64,000 nt of DNA from assembly GCA_003254905.1 (NCBI GenBank), contig QANU01064559.1:998633-1062632 (forward strand), written 5' to 3'. Each line of letters begins with the position of its first letter. Position 1 is the first letter of the stretch. The stretch comes from Nissolia schottii (Eukaryota > Streptophyta > Magnoliopsida > Fabales > Fabaceae). Positions 1 through 11,799 of this stretch are shown here, one piece after another. A program made the position numbers and the translations under genes. The notes under the pieces were generated by a model. The model was given only the letters and a program-made list of their open reading frames with translations, was not told the origin of the DNA and searched no databases.

Positions 1-2994
1 ATTTAATCAAATCATTTTAAATTCATGTCTTTTTAAATAATGGATAGAAGAGTAAACTATTTTAATACTAATTAATTATGATAAACTTGAATTGGCAGGT
101 TTACTATACATTTTCATTGACATATAGAAAGAAAATGAGAGGAAAGAAAATGGAAGGAAAAAATGTAAAAGAAAAGAATATGAATAGAAAAATATGTTTT
201 CTTTCATATTGTTTGGGTGAGAAGAAAATAGGAGAGAAAATGAAATGACAAGAAAAAAATAAAAGACATGTAAATGTCATATATAACATTTATTTTTTAT
301 GATAAAAGAAAAAATAAGAAGGATAAATATGTAATTTTGCATGATAACCATTACAAATTCCATTTTCTTCTCATTTTTAAAAAGAAAACTTTTAGTGTGG
401 CCCACCAATTCATTTTCTATCTCCACCCATTTTCTCTTAAACCAAACAAGAGAAATTTTTCTTTTCCGTCCATTTTCTTCTCCCTCATTTTCTTTCCTTC
501 CTATTTCTCTTGATCCAAACAATGGATTTATTGATTCTTTAGTTAGCATCATTTTTCAGCTAATAATGAAAATTTTGATTTCTTAATACACTTTTACAAG
601 AAGTTAAAAGAATTTTACTTCCACCAAATTTTAAGTTTGATACTCTCAACGCGGAGAAACAACCACGCCTTAATAGATAAAACCAAAGCTTAGGCCTTTC
701 TGCAAGGAGGATTACATTAGCAAAAATAAATATGGTAGGTATGTTGACATCCTTAGACCCAATCACCATGTAGTGAAAGAAAATGAGAGAAAAACTTAAT
801 CTATTTTTGAAGTAAAGTGATTTCATCGTTTAATTAATACAATTAAAATTCATTTTTACTTTATTGATGCAAGGTAAAAACTGTCGAGACTCTTGTCGAT
901 AAAAGTGGAAGTGTTTAACGTTAATTCATAAAAAGCACTTCAAAGAGATGTTTAAATAACACCACTCGTAGTAAAATGAATTTTGCCCATGCAACGTCTA
1001 GTAGCATATCTAGATCCTCCATTGCAATAAGTCCCAAACATGGAAATCCCCCATGGGGAGCATGGCCCTCCGTCAGAGGGGCCTTCGGGGACGGAGGGCT
1101 TAACAAGCCCCTTTGTCAATTCATGGGGCCAGAGGTACCAGAACAGGGCACAGGGCTGGCCCTGCATCCCAAGGCCTAATTGACAGGTCTACTGATTCAT
1201 GCATGCTTGTAACTACTGGATTGTTCCAACGTTTTTCACCCAAAAGAGGAAAGGGGGGAAAAATGCTTCAAGAAATAATTCCAAAGAGATAAAGGTGGCA
1301 CAGTGCACTAGACCCCGACCAGGATATGATAAAGATGTAGTAGCACTCAGACTCACCTTACTCTAAACAGAACAGATATGGATCTGAAAAAGAAATTAAA
1401 ATAATAATAATAATTCTTATCTACAACACCACCAACTTGGCATCTTTACACATAGTAGAGTACTAAATCCTTAAGAGCCAATCTAAATATGATACTATAT
1501 AAAGAGCAAAACAGTAATATCTCGCAAAACAGTAATATCTCTTCTTTAATCAAGAAATAAAGAGCAAAACAATATCATTTTACAAGCACTAACAATAAGA
1601 TACAGTTTCAAAAATATTATAGAATTTTTTTCTTATTTGTATTAGAACATGATAAGTAGTAGCAACCTGCATGCAGAAGAGAGTTGACTAACTACTTTGA
1701 AAGGTGTGCCTTGGGTAAACTGTGTATTGTGCTAATGAAAAAACACAATTTGGCTAAGAATCAGGTGTCACTATAATGTGTAAAGAAATATACAAGAAGC
1801 AATGTATTTGTTAGTGTTATATTCATCCAAAGCACGAAGGGATTAGTATCAAGTATAACAGAGGTACACAGTGTTACAATTGAATGAAAGAATTCCAGAT
1901 AAACAAAGCTCAAAAAGGTACATAATACCCTGAAATAAGCCAGGCATTAAAATGTATTCTTCTTTCAATGTCCTTAAGCAATGCAACCCTATAATACTGA
2001 ACCTTTGTAAAGAAACTGAAAAAAAAAGCTAGCATAATTAAAATTCCATTTGAAAAATAGCCTTGGGTTATTTTTGCCCCCTTTCGCTGGTAATCAGGAG
2101 TCTACAAATTACACAACAGATACTCTCCAATAAGAAACTCCATTCTCCAATATAAAACTAATAAAATTTGCAATAAACATTCTCCTATAGTGCATGCATG
2201 TCCACAAGGAGAAGTAACGAAGTAAAATGCCACTTCCTTCCCACTAGACTAGCCATTCCAAATCAAATTTCATAGCCATTGAAATCAATTTTTTTGCCAC
2301 TTTTCCTTAAACTTTCAGTGTTGCAATGAGTTAAATCAATGGCAAGCTACACTTATAACCTGAAGAATCTACACTCTCTATTCATTCAATTTTGCAATTC
2401 AATCTGAGCTGTCAACAGAAATCTACAAATTGACCATATAACACAAACACCGCACAATTTTGATGCTAATATAAATACTATTTATCTAAACGATAATTAT
2501 GCAAGTCTTGCAAACTGCAAGATTGTCTCAATCACATAATGTAAAGAATGATAAACGGACAAACCATAACAAATAAAATCCAACAAAAAATAAGCTACTA
2601 TAAAGAATAGAATTATAGACAACTTATTTCTTTCTGGTAACACCAATAACAAGTTCAGCTCATTTGAACCGAGCATGAGATTGATCCCATTGTACACAGG
2701 ACATTGTTGTTCTATGTAAATGAATGCGAAGAAACCAAGCACCTTTTTTACTTGGGTGGTATACTTCAAACATATCTATGTGTGACATTGTGGAAAGAGG
2801 ATCCTCTAACGAGCAATCACACGTGCAAATTGCACATACCTGGTCATATTCTCATTATCAATCAGGTCATGTTAAAAAGGTGAAAAAATCGATAGCGAGA
2901 ATGACATATGACCAGGTCATGCGCAACTTCGAGAGATCCTCTCCCGAAACTAACCACCAAATTTGCAGAAACACCAAAAAAGAACCTAGAATTT
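1..2994. other. Intergenic region with no supported gene
   Basis: AT-rich sequence without a credible coding exon. It contains a MITE-like inverted repeat (208-523) and an isolated GC-rich patch at about 1030-1190 that I cannot assign. The rest is low-complexity plant intergenic DNA. Part of 2.3-2.95 kb could be distal sequence of the minus-strand PEX11 gene, but nothing in the sequence proves it. Confidence 0.6.
208..523. repeat. MITE-like inverted repeat
   Basis: The left end reads ATTGTTTGGGTGAGAAGAAA. The reverse complement of the right end reads ATTGTTTGGATCAAGAGAAA. Both arms continue into purine-rich sequence (GAGAGAAAATGA type). The internal part has no coding capacity. This small AT-rich inverted repeat fits a non-autonomous DNA transposon. 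A further purine-rich copy of the arm lies just outside at about 130-170, so the element may be composite. No clean target duplication was found. Confidence 0.55.
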
Positions 2995-3417
2995 GAGTAA
3001 ACCCCTTGCTTTAGTCCTTGAATTTGTGAGCATCAATCATAATAGTCTCCTACTTTTAAGAATCCTGCTTTCAGGTCCCTAACATAGACTAATTCAACTA
3101 ACAATAATTCAGTATCAGAGACTAACTTGACTCACAAGAAACCAATATCAGCAAACTTAAAATTGAATCAAACTTCCTAAACTATACCTAACCAAAGTAA
3201 ACCATCACATTAATCCCTGAATTTGGCAACTGACTTTAAATTCATCCTTGAAGTTTTGGGAATACCTCTCAAGGCCCTTGAAATTGGCAAAAGACGGTCA
3301 GGTTCAGTTAGTCCTTCGACATTGGTTAAGTTAACCCCTCTAAGGGACTAACCTAACCAACTTTTGGATACTAAAAGGACCTAAGAGCGGACGTCAATCG
3401 AATTTGATGGTTTACTC
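2995..3417. repeat. Non-autonomous element with GAGTAAAC termini
   Basis: The left end begins GAGTAAACC and the right end finishes GGTTTACTC. Both arms contain phrases of the type 'agtccttgaattt' and 'caaattc'. The same terminus and the phrase CATCAAATT recur in the better-preserved element at 38952-39630, which has a 9-bp target duplication, so this copy probably belongs to the same MULE-like family. No clear target duplication remains here. It lies just downstream of the minus-strand PEX11 gene, within 65 bp of its stop. Confidence 0.5.
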
Positions 3418-3479
3418 AAACCAACTATTATGACCGATGCTTACAAACTCGAGGGGTTTTACTCCCCACCACCGAAACC

Positions 3480-4277
3480 TCAGCAGGAGACCCAATTCTT
3501 GTGCGTGCTAATGAGAGCAGAACACAGGCCCGCTGACGCCAACAACGCCGGCGCCGAAAACGGTCCCTTCCCATCTAAAATATCATCCAACGCCATCACT
3601 GAATCCGCCAAGTCCTGAACGATCGAAAGCCTCTTCATCACCTTCTTCTCCCTCACCTTCCTCAGCCTCTCCTCCTCTTCCTCGCAACCAACCCCTCTCA
3701 GCACCGAAATCTCCACGCTCGATTTCAAGCACTCCTCGTCCGCGACGATACTCCTCAAATCCCTAACCTTCAGCGCCACGCTGCCGATGTAGCCGACGAA
3801 TTCGCACCACGCGCTGATCCTCGTGAAGAAACGGCTCCGTTTCGGATCGATCAAACCAGACTTCGACAGCCACACGAATTGCTCGACGAAGTAGTAGATT
3901 CCCTCGCCGCCGTATGCGATCAAGGAAAGCAAGAAATCGAAATCGAAATCGAAATTGGAATTGGAATTGGGATCGCGTTTGGGGTGCACGCGCGGTGGGG
4001 TTAGGGCTCGGAGCGCGTTGAGGTCCTGGACGAATTTGCCGAGGCGGAAGGCCTTGCGGGAGAGGCCGACGGAGGATTCGAAGGATTTGAGGCGCGTGGA
4101 GAGGAGTGGGTTGGAGCCGGTTAGGGTTGGGTTGGAGAGGAGGAGCTTGGTGGTGTAGCGTGAGATCTTGAGGAGCTTGTCGACGCCGTCGCGCTTGGCG
4201 AGGTAGGCTTCGAGGTGGGTGAGGAAGTCTCGTTGGTGTTGTTTGGGTTGTTGCGGGTTGGGTTGGGAAGAAGACAT
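3480..4277 (-). CDS. PEX11A: Peroxisomal membrane protein PEX11, PEX11A-type
   Basis: Single-exon gene of 265 residues. PEX11 proteins are peroxisomal membrane proteins that elongate and remodel the membrane before peroxisome division. Residues 17-42 ([20 protein letters not shown] region) form the N-terminal amphipathic part. The signatures [18 protein letters not shown] (65-82) and [20 protein letters not shown] (122-141) are diagnostic. The C-terminus ends HKNWVSC, close to the ending I recall for Arabidopsis PEX11A (about 248 residues), and lacks the dilysine tail of the PEX11C-E group. The start at 4277 is chosen because it gives family length. An upstream in-frame ATG (4451) would add 58 low-complexity residues with a Pro/Thr run and is unlikely. 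A hexanucleotide repeat encodes [12 protein letters not shown] (about 104-115). The neighbours are unrelated in function. Confidence 0.93.
   Translation of the reverse strand: MSSSQPNPQQPKQHQRDFLTHLEAYLAKRDGVDKLLKISRYTTKLLLSNPTLTGSNPLLSTRLKSFESSVGLSRKAFRLGKFVQDLNALRALTPPRVHPKRDPNSNSNFDFDFDFLLSLIAYGGEGIYYFVEQFVWLSKSGLIDPKRSRFFTRISAWCEFVGYIGSVALKVRDLRSIVADEECLKSSVEISVLRGVGCEEEEERLRKVREKKVMKRLSIVQDLADSVMALDDILDGKGPFSAPALLASAGLCSALISTHKNWVSC
3932..3972. repeat. Coding hexanucleotide repeat in PEX11A
   Basis: Tandem gaaatc units followed by ggaatt units. On the minus strand they encode alternating Asn-Ser/Asn-Phe and Asp-Phe in a region between conserved PEX11 blocks. Unit changes are in frame, so length variation would be tolerated. 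Confidence 0.7.
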
Positions 4278-5648
4278 TGTTGTTGTTGTTGTTGTTGGTG
4301 TTGATGAGGTGATTGGGGGAAAGAAAGTGTAGCTGGGATCCCAGGAATGGCTGGGGCAGTGCCTGCCTGCGACCCAAGTATTGAATTTTGCATAATTTAA
4401 ATTTTTAAGGTAGAATTTAAGAAGCACAAATACTTTGTCATACTGTGGCATTGACGTTAAAAGCGTTTAAAAAATTTTATGATTAGTAATGTATGAGTTA
4501 TATAAGATTTTTTTAATTGTACAAAATATATTAAATACTAATTAATTTATAATAATATACACTCTTACAAAATTAACATATGACATCTTGAATTTTTTTA
4601 TATTTTAAAAATGATTTAAAAAATAAATTAGTAATTTGATATCAATCAATAAAAATATTAAGAGTTTATTATAAATATTTAATTTTATACCTTTATATAT
4701 TTTATCTGTATTTTGTAAAATTTTAAAATTAATATGTCATCATGGGTCATGTCGTGTCTCATGTTTGTGTTAATGTTCATGCTTCTTAGGTTAAAATAAA
4801 TATTAGAGGGCATGCTCTTGAAATTGTAAGTTTTTGAAATTTAAATTTTAACTTTTACTTTTGAGATTGTGAGTTGTTATGGGCGCAAGCCCAATGAATT
4901 AAGTCGACAACAAGGGGAAATTGGACCGTGGTTCCTCACATGCACTTATTGACCCAGGGGACTAGCCTCGAGCGCTTGTGCAATGACGGGGTCACCAAAC
5001 AAGCTCAAAAGGAGGGCAGCTTACCAGTTGTACCTAGTGCCTGAGACCTGCGGTCTAACTTGGCCGAACGCAGCCAAGTTGATGGTGACATGTCCTCATG
5101 AACATGTCCAACAACAACACAACTAACTTCGAAGTAAACAAGATAGTTAGCCTCTGATATAATTGGAATAACAATTCAAGCTCTACAAAGTTTTTAGGTC
5201 TAACTTAATTGTAAAAATACAATGATCTAAGGTTACAAAGTATCATTTATTCTAAATTTATAATAATCACAAAAAAATGTTGCTTACGCGTACACCCCAC
5301 CGCCACTAAAGAGCACAACGTTGGAGCTTTAGTCAAGCACCTCCTCTTTCATCTAATGCGTTTAGACAACTTCGTTTCTCATTCAAATTACTCTAAAACA
5401 TGTATCATATGTCACGTTAATCATTTTAGTTTGTTATTATTCACAAATTTAAAAATTAACTTGATTTATGACTTTGAATTTTAATGATTAAAAAATCAGA
5501 CTTTGAATTTTGATGATCAAATGACTCGCACTTACAATTTTAAAAATCAAAACAAGGATAAGTTATTAATTTTTATTAGAGACATTTATTTATTTGAGCA
5601 AAATTTAATACTAACCAATTTAAGGATATGTTCTTTAATTTAAATTAA

Positions 5649-5952
5649 GGGTTTGCTAACAAGTGTTCTAAGAGTAATTGTTAAGGACCCCCAAAATATA
5701 AATCTTTTTTTATTTTTTCTTTACATCCAATGGATTGGAAATTTGAAATACTTAGAATGTGTTTGGTTTCAGTTTTCATCTCTAAAAGTAAAAAACTGTA
5801 AAATCTAATTTTCTATTTTCATTTTCAATTTTCACCGATTCTTTCACAACATCCTAAAAATAAAAAATATTAGAAATAAAAACTGAAACCAAACACACCG
5901 TTATGTTTTTAATAAAACATTGTATATTTTGATTCTTTAGGGTACTTGTTAA
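5649..5952. repeat. MITE-like repeat hosting a nested MITE
   Basis: The left end reads GTTTGCTAACAAGTGTTCTA. The reverse complement of the right end reads GTTAACAAGTACCCTA. These are imperfect terminal inverted repeats. The interior contains another inverted repeat (5759-5896). A related terminus (TTAACCAGTGCCCTAA) appears at about 33467, pointing to a family. Confidence 0.45.
5759..5896. repeat. Small MITE with GTGTTTGGTTTC termini
   Basis: 138-bp inverted repeat. The left arm is GTGTTTGGTTTCAGTTTT and the right arm is its exact reverse complement, AAAACTGAAACCAAACAC. The centre is AT-rich and non-coding. The size and termini fit a hAT-type MITE, but no matching 8-bp duplication is evident. 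Confidence 0.6.
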
Positions 5953-6935
5953 CTATTTTCTTTAAATTAATTTGTTTGTATGAAAACATTTAGACAAAGG
6001 AAAAACTCCAAATTCAAACGATTTCAACCTCATCGAATACTTACAAACCTTATAAATCTTCCTCTAAACCTAAACTCAAATCATGATGCTCCTGCATAAT
6101 GGACAGGCAACCTAACATATTAGATAGATTTTGGATTACATTTTAACGTAATTTTTAATTCCAAATCACAATTTGAACAGAATTGGTAAAAGAAAAGTTT
6201 CTTTTAATTTAAATTAAATGATAATTTATAAAATTAATATTTGATTGTTTCAAGCAATTAGATTCTGTAAACAAAGTAGATGAAAAATAATAGTGCTAAA
6301 AAAAGTTTTATCTTTATGATTAGCTATAACCAAATTAGTTTAGAGGTAAAGTGGGTAGTTCCATTTCTTTTTAGATGAATACCAACTACATAATTACAAA
6401 AGTATTGAACTATATAAAAAATTTGTATGCGCATGGGTACAAGTGTTTCTCATATAGTCAAGGAATTTGTTACCGTCCCGGCTGTACGCTTGATCACTTT
6501 CACGGTTGAGTACTTGAATGGTACAAACAATTTTGTGGGGACGGTCGTGTCCTGCATTATGATTGATGAGTTTGTTTTTTTATTTTTATTTTTTTTATTA
6601 TTATTATTATTATTTATAAACCGATGAGTATGGTTCTTTTTAAATTGCCGGTATATTTTAAAAAAAAAATAGAAGAAAAAAATTATCATATTTCCTAGAT
6701 ATATATTCATATTTTATTAAATCTTAATCTTTTTTATTTTAATAATAATTGCCATTAGTATTCATCGTTTATAATATATTTTATATCATCAAAATTGATT
6801 CTTAAAAACTAAGGGTAAATTAACATTAAAAACTTTAAAAGCTAATTTAGTTCTTAACCAAAAAAATAATAATAACTTAGTTTCTATCAATTTCAAACAC
6901 AAATTAAATTAGTCTATTTATACTTAATCACATTT

Positions 6936-8407
6936 CACTATAAGAAAAACGCTCATTATCATTAGAGTTACCGTCAGTTTTTTTTTTTATTACTGTCGAA
7001 TTTTTTGCTTTTTGTCGGACTTACCGTCAGCAAGAACACCAATGGTAATAGCCTCAATAGAAACTTATTACTATCAGATTTATATAGCCGAGGTAATTAG
7101 CATCAGTGATGACCAACAGTAATGGCAATCGAGGAACTAAACCGTTTACCGTCAACTATAACCGATGGTAATAATATTAATATTTTATTCTATCTTTCGT
7201 CGGTTAATTCCGACGATAATTTGAATATATTTTTTACATAATTACATAAATTTTAAAAAAAATATTATTCTAAATTTCATTCCATTCCATTTCCAATTCC
7301 TTAACACACAAAACTCAAACTAATGCACATCACAACATCCGAACTAATGCGCATCCATCATTTCATACATCTGAATTTTATTTCATACCAAAAAACAACA
7401 TCCATCATTTGTGAACACACAAACTCAAACTAAGATATTATAGCAAAATTTCCTAGAAGCAAGTTATGAAAAGCATACAACACCTTACGGCTAGAAAAAG
7501 AAGAAAAGATTAGAGTACTTACAGGAGAATGAAGGAAACAGAAATGGTGTGTAGTGTGACGTTGGTGATGCAACAACAACAATGAAGCCTTTAGGAATCC
7601 AACAAACACTTGAAGAACGAAGTTTAGAATAATGAGCAATTTTTGCAAGGAAAAAGAGACATTGGTTTTCATAAATAGAATGAAGAATGAAGAGTTTTTC
7701 GAATGAAGGGAAAGAAGGAGAGGAGAGGAAAAGAGAGAATAGGAGAAGAGAAGAGAAAGAAGAAATATTCAGATATGGTGTGCTGTGGGAGAGTGAAATG
7801 CGTTTAAGTAAGTTTTCAGAACATTGCCATTGGTAATTACCGACGGTAACTAGAGATAGTCCAACTATAACCGCTTTATCATGCTTCGTTTAATTTAAAG
7901 GATTACCGTCGGCTTTGTGACAAACATTCTGAAAGTACAAAAAAAGTGGCGTGGTAATCTTGGCAAATTTCCACTTTTGTTACCGTCGGATGTTTTCGAC
8001 GGTAAAGCTGATGGTAATTACACTGACCACCAAAAAACGTGTGCATGCGAAAATGTGTGTACAGAAAAACATAGGCATGGGAAAATGTGCGAAAGAGTTT
8101 GAGGTTCTGACAGTAATTGGTTCAATGTTACAACTGTTAAGGAAATGTGTCTCTTCAGATTCAGACCCTATTACTGTCGGATATGGTCGACGGTAAGTCT
8201 CTTGCCTAACGACGCGCCACTTGGCGCCAACTATTATCATCAAAATTATTGTCGAGTTCTTGTTTCCGACGGTAATAGTGACCAAAATTAATCCGGTTCG
8301 CCTTAAATGCATTTATTGTCAGATTTTTTCATTTTTTTTACGGTAATACTGTCAGATGGCTTTTCAACAATAATATAATGATGATAATATGCTATTTTCT
8401 AGTAGTG
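6936..8407. mobile_element. Non-autonomous CACTA (En/Spm) transposon
   Basis: The left end is CACTATAAGAAAA and the right end is the inverse of CACTACTAGAAAA. The element is flanked on both sides by TTT, the 3-bp target duplication expected of CACTA elements. Length is 1472 bp. The outer 200-500 bp of each side carry many dispersed copies of TACCGTC and its complement GACGGTAA, typical of subterminal transposase-binding repeats (for example near 6970, 7022, 7150, 7842, 7981, 7998, 8169, 8269 and 8338). There is no transposase reading frame, so it would depend on a transposase supplied in trans. A purine-rich stretch lies at 7700-7770. Confidence 0.85.
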
Positions 8408-8894
8408 TTTCATAAATGCTCTGTTTTGGTTTTACAAAGCTGGGACCCACATTTGAGATGAATTCTACTTGTTCTACCATACCAAATTAAACTTACAAAA
8501 TGATTGAGGCACACTAAATTCCTTGTCACTGTATTGTCACTATTAGTATTATACCTACAATTAATATAATTTGTACTTGTTACTGATCTCATCATGTGTG
8601 ATTAACCCCAACTCCAACGATAGAACAAATCCTCACGCAGCCTTCGTCAATTCTTCATTGATTTTTTATTCTTTCTCTTTTCGTCGTCATCATCATCCTC
8701 ATCAGTGTGACTCATTCTTTGCAAACTCATCATTGCATAGCATTGTTCGATTTGTTCATCACCATTTTTTGTACATCATTCATCATTCTTTATCCAAATT
8801 TCATACATGGAATCTCCAGATCAAAGAGGGGATGAACAAGGTATTGTTCTTTTAATTGTTTCTGATATCAAGTTCAAAATTGCGTGAATCATCG
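8408..8894. other. Non-coding stretch before the minisatellite
   Basis: No supported gene. About 8600-8850 is pyrimidine- and CAT-rich with no recognisable protein. It may be the 5' part of the same repeat unit that contains the following minisatellite. Confidence 0.4.
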
Positions 8895-9605
8895 ACTAAT
8901 TTGTGTTAACTGAGTCATATGTTTGTATACGTATGTTGTATATGTTTGTGTACTAAAATGGTAAAAGTTTGTGCAATCATCATTCATCTTAATTGCTCAC
9001 AGGATAATTTGTGTTAATTGTGTTATATGTTTATGCACTCTTGTTGTATATATTTGTGCAGAAAATGATAAAAGTTTGTGCACTGTCCATTCTTCCCAAT
9101 TGCTCACAGAATAAGTTGTCTTAATTGTGTCATATATTTTTGTGCATGCATGTTCTACATGTTTGTGCACTTTAATGATAAAAGTTTGTGTGCTACTCAT
9201 TCCTTTTAATTGCTTCCATAATAATTTGTGTTAATTACGTCATATCTTTGTGCACGCATGTTGTACATGTTTGTACACTAAAATAGTAAAAGTTTGTGTA
9301 CCACTCATTCATCTTAATTGATCATAGAATAATTTGTGTTAATTGCGTCATATGTTTGTGCACTAAAATGGTAAAATTAAGTTTGTCACCTCTCATTTAT
9401 CTTAATTGTTCACAAAATAGTTTGTGTTGGTTGCGTCATATGTCTGTGCACTCTTGTTGTACATATTTCTGCAATATAATGGTAAAAGTTTGTGTACTAC
9501 TCATTATCTTAATTGCTCACATGATAAGTTGGGTTAATTGCGTCATATGTTTGTGCATGCAATTTCTACGTGTTTGTGCAATTTAATGGTAAAAAGTTTG
9601 TGTAC
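8895..9605. repeat. Minisatellite, unit about 107 bp
   Basis: About 6.5 diverged tandem units. Each contains in order: 'ataatttgtgttaattg', 'gtcatatgtttgtgca', 'ttgtacatgtttgtgca', 'aatggtaaaagtttgtg', 'actcattcatctt' and 'aattgctcaca'. Units begin near 8897, 9004, 9110, 9220, 9417 and 9524. The 9220-9416 interval is longer because it contains one full and one shortened unit. Short ORFs here run through the repeat and are not genes. Confidence 0.85.
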
Positions 9606-10122
9606 ATGAAAATTCATGTGTGCAAGCGAATGATTTATGCCAAAATTAGAGAAGCGTGAACAGTTTACGTAAAAATCATGTGTGCATGCACGTGGAAGAT
9701 GGAGTAAGAATTGTGCATGAAGAATATGGTTGGGAAGTTTATAGATGGGCATTGGGCAGATTAAAATCGTGGGTGACTATACAATTACATGTAACAACAT
9801 TAATTAAACTTGTAAGGTCATAAAATGCCAAAACTGTTGGACCATCTTAACGCGGGAGCTTCGTGTGCACGAAAGAGAGTATGCATGTTCCGATTGTCAG
9901 AAGGCGATCATATTTAAAAATTTTAATAAGACCCACACCTTATTATTTGACATACATATTTAAAAATTTTAATAAAACCTACACTTTATTAAAATATAAT
10001 GCGATGATAAATAATATTATATGAGTTGACAGAGACACCATGTCCCTCCTAACATAAAAAACAATTAACATTTTTTATTTTAGCTATTATTTTCATTTAA
10101 ACCATGCATGGCAAATTGTCCA
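9606..10122. other. Non-coding stretch
   Basis: AT-rich. An internal duplication of 'catatttaaaaattttaataa' type occurs at about 9909-9975. No gene or RNA gene is seen. Confidence 0.4.
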
Positions 10123-11092
10123 TTAGGTTTTCATGGTTTGCCACTTAGCCTTCCGCTTGTTAGCTACCGCAGCCAGTGACTGATAAGAAGATCCTCCAAC
10201 CTTCAATGGCGTCGTTGCACTTTCTTTCAGCTCTCTTGCCCTTCGTTTCATAGACTTCCCTTCTTCTCCTTCCATCATCATCCTCACCACCCTCTCCACC
10301 TCTTTCCTTCCCACCACACCTCCCTCACCCAACACCACTTTCATCGCAACTCCAATTTCCTCTGCAACCATTGTGGCATTCATCCTCTGCAAGTAAATAG
10401 GTACAAGGATAACTTATTAGATGACAACATAATAAAATATGAACCTACTACTAAGTGCATGATTGAGAAATCGGTAGGCTATACTCTCAAATTAATTTTA
10501 GTCTTCTTAAAAGTGAAAATTTATTCTAACCCTTTCAAATTAAAAACCAAACTCACCATAAATAATATTCAAATTCTCTATCCAGCTTACCCGACATTGT
10601 CCATGATTTTTCTAAGACCAACTGCTCTAAAACTATCAATGATATATATACACGTAACTTTTTATTGAATGATTGAATGGACAACAAATAAAATAGAAAA
10701 GTTGGACCGAGGAATTCAATCACGTACGAATAACAAAAGGATAATGTTACTTTTGACACGGTGTAATTACTTAGACATTCTTCTTACAAACATCACGTTA
10801 ATATGAATGTACACCTCATGTTATTTATGAAAGGGGTGACTAAGTGGATTACACCAAATTTGATGTAAAACCTCATGTTTGGCATTTGAGCGAGTATTGT
10901 CTTCAAGCACCGCAGCGCCACAACCTTGGTTTCGTCGTTGACCAAGCCTGTTAGGTCAACGCGCGGGAGATCGATGACGTGGAAGCCTCGCGGGAGCTTC
11001 GGTGGTGATGTTGAGGAATGTGACTTGGTGGGTTACGAGGGTGTGACGTGTCCCAATATTCCTGGGCTTGGGAGAATGGCAATGTGTGGCAT
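10123..11092 (-). pseudogene. Degenerate UDP-glycosyltransferase (UGT72-like)
   Basis: Two pieces of a family-1 plant glycosyltransferase survive in the right order. The N-terminal piece (11092 down to about 10880) starts MPHIAILPSPG followed by GHVTP, the conserved N-terminal motif of hydroquinone-glucosyltransferase-like UGT72 enzymes. It then has a short deletion, a frameshift and remains of 'VTFLNITTEA' and 'HVIDLP'. The C-terminal piece (about 10392-10123) reads QRMNATMVAEEIGVAM, then MEGEEGKSMKRRARELKE and GGSSYQSLAA before a stop. This is the usual end of these enzymes after the sugar-binding box. About 300 central residues, including the catalytic core and the PSPG box, are missing and replaced by about 490 bp of AT-rich DNA. 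It cannot make an enzyme. Confidence 0.82.
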
Positions 11093-11799
11093 TTTGGGTT
11101 GCTGGAATTTTTCAGATGGTGATGATGCCTTTGGCATGGTTTCAATGATGTTGGTGATTGGTGTTTTGGAATACAAAGAAGGTTGATATCTTGGAGTAGC
11201 CTGAAATGAAGTTGCTTTGGGATGGAGGACTATGGGTGATGGCTGTGTGCCTTTTGTATATGAAGGATGGACAATACATGGAGGATAATGTTAGTTATAA
11301 GTGTTTTACTTTGTTATTCAGTAAAATTATTTTATATGCGTCACTTTTTAATTAATGAATGCAAAAATTAATTACTTTTATTTATATAATAAAATTCAAT
11401 TTAATAATTTTGTAAAAACATTTACATTATCCATAGATAAGTAATTAAGAATATATATATATATATATATATATTCAGCGCAACAATCGCATGTGCCAAA
11501 ACTACTTGGAAGGTCAAGTTTGTCCCATCACTTAACATGTGACGAACTCATTGAAATTAAAAGAAAAAAAAAACTAACATCCACGAAACACCATAGAAAG
11601 CTTGGAAAAAAATTAATCTTTAAAATGAAATTTTTTATTTTTAAGTTAAAATGAAATATCTCATTATTAAATATTTAAAGTAAGAATGTATCACACATTT
11701 ATTTCATTTATTTAATAATAATTTTTTTTATTTTATCATATAAAAAATATATATATGATAAAATTTCTTCTCTTTTACATAATTCAAATCCGGAAGCTT

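Larger units (their letters stand above)
4278..6935. other. Intergenic region upstream of PEX11A
   Basis: The first 200 bp should hold the PEX11A promoter and 5' UTR; I see no confident TATA box. About 4590-4770 is homologous to 56040-56210 (shared phrases 'gatatcaatca', 'attataaatatttaatttta'), so it is a dispersed repeat. About 4870-5120 is an unassigned segment of balanced GC. A nested MITE pair lies at 5649-5952. No gene is supported. Confidence 0.5.

Noticed and set aside
3763-4393. Overlapping Pro/Arg/Gln-rich frames (204 and 90 codons) on the minus strand
   Set aside because: Other-frame shadows of PEX11A; no conserved domain and strong low-complexity bias.
6427-6627. Plus-strand ORF of 66 codons with a hydrophobic tail
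   Set aside because: The tail is a T-rich homopolymer; no homology or gene signals.
6936-8407. ORFs with GKMCERV and similar inside the CACTA element
   Set aside because: They run through subterminal repeats and show no transposase motif.
8895-9605. CRISPR-like array
   Set aside because: Units are diverged tandem repeats with no unique spacers; eukaryotic minisatellite.
10926-11186. Plus-strand ORF of 86 codons
   Set aside because: Antisense to the N-terminal UGT remnant, which has clear family motifs on the other strand.
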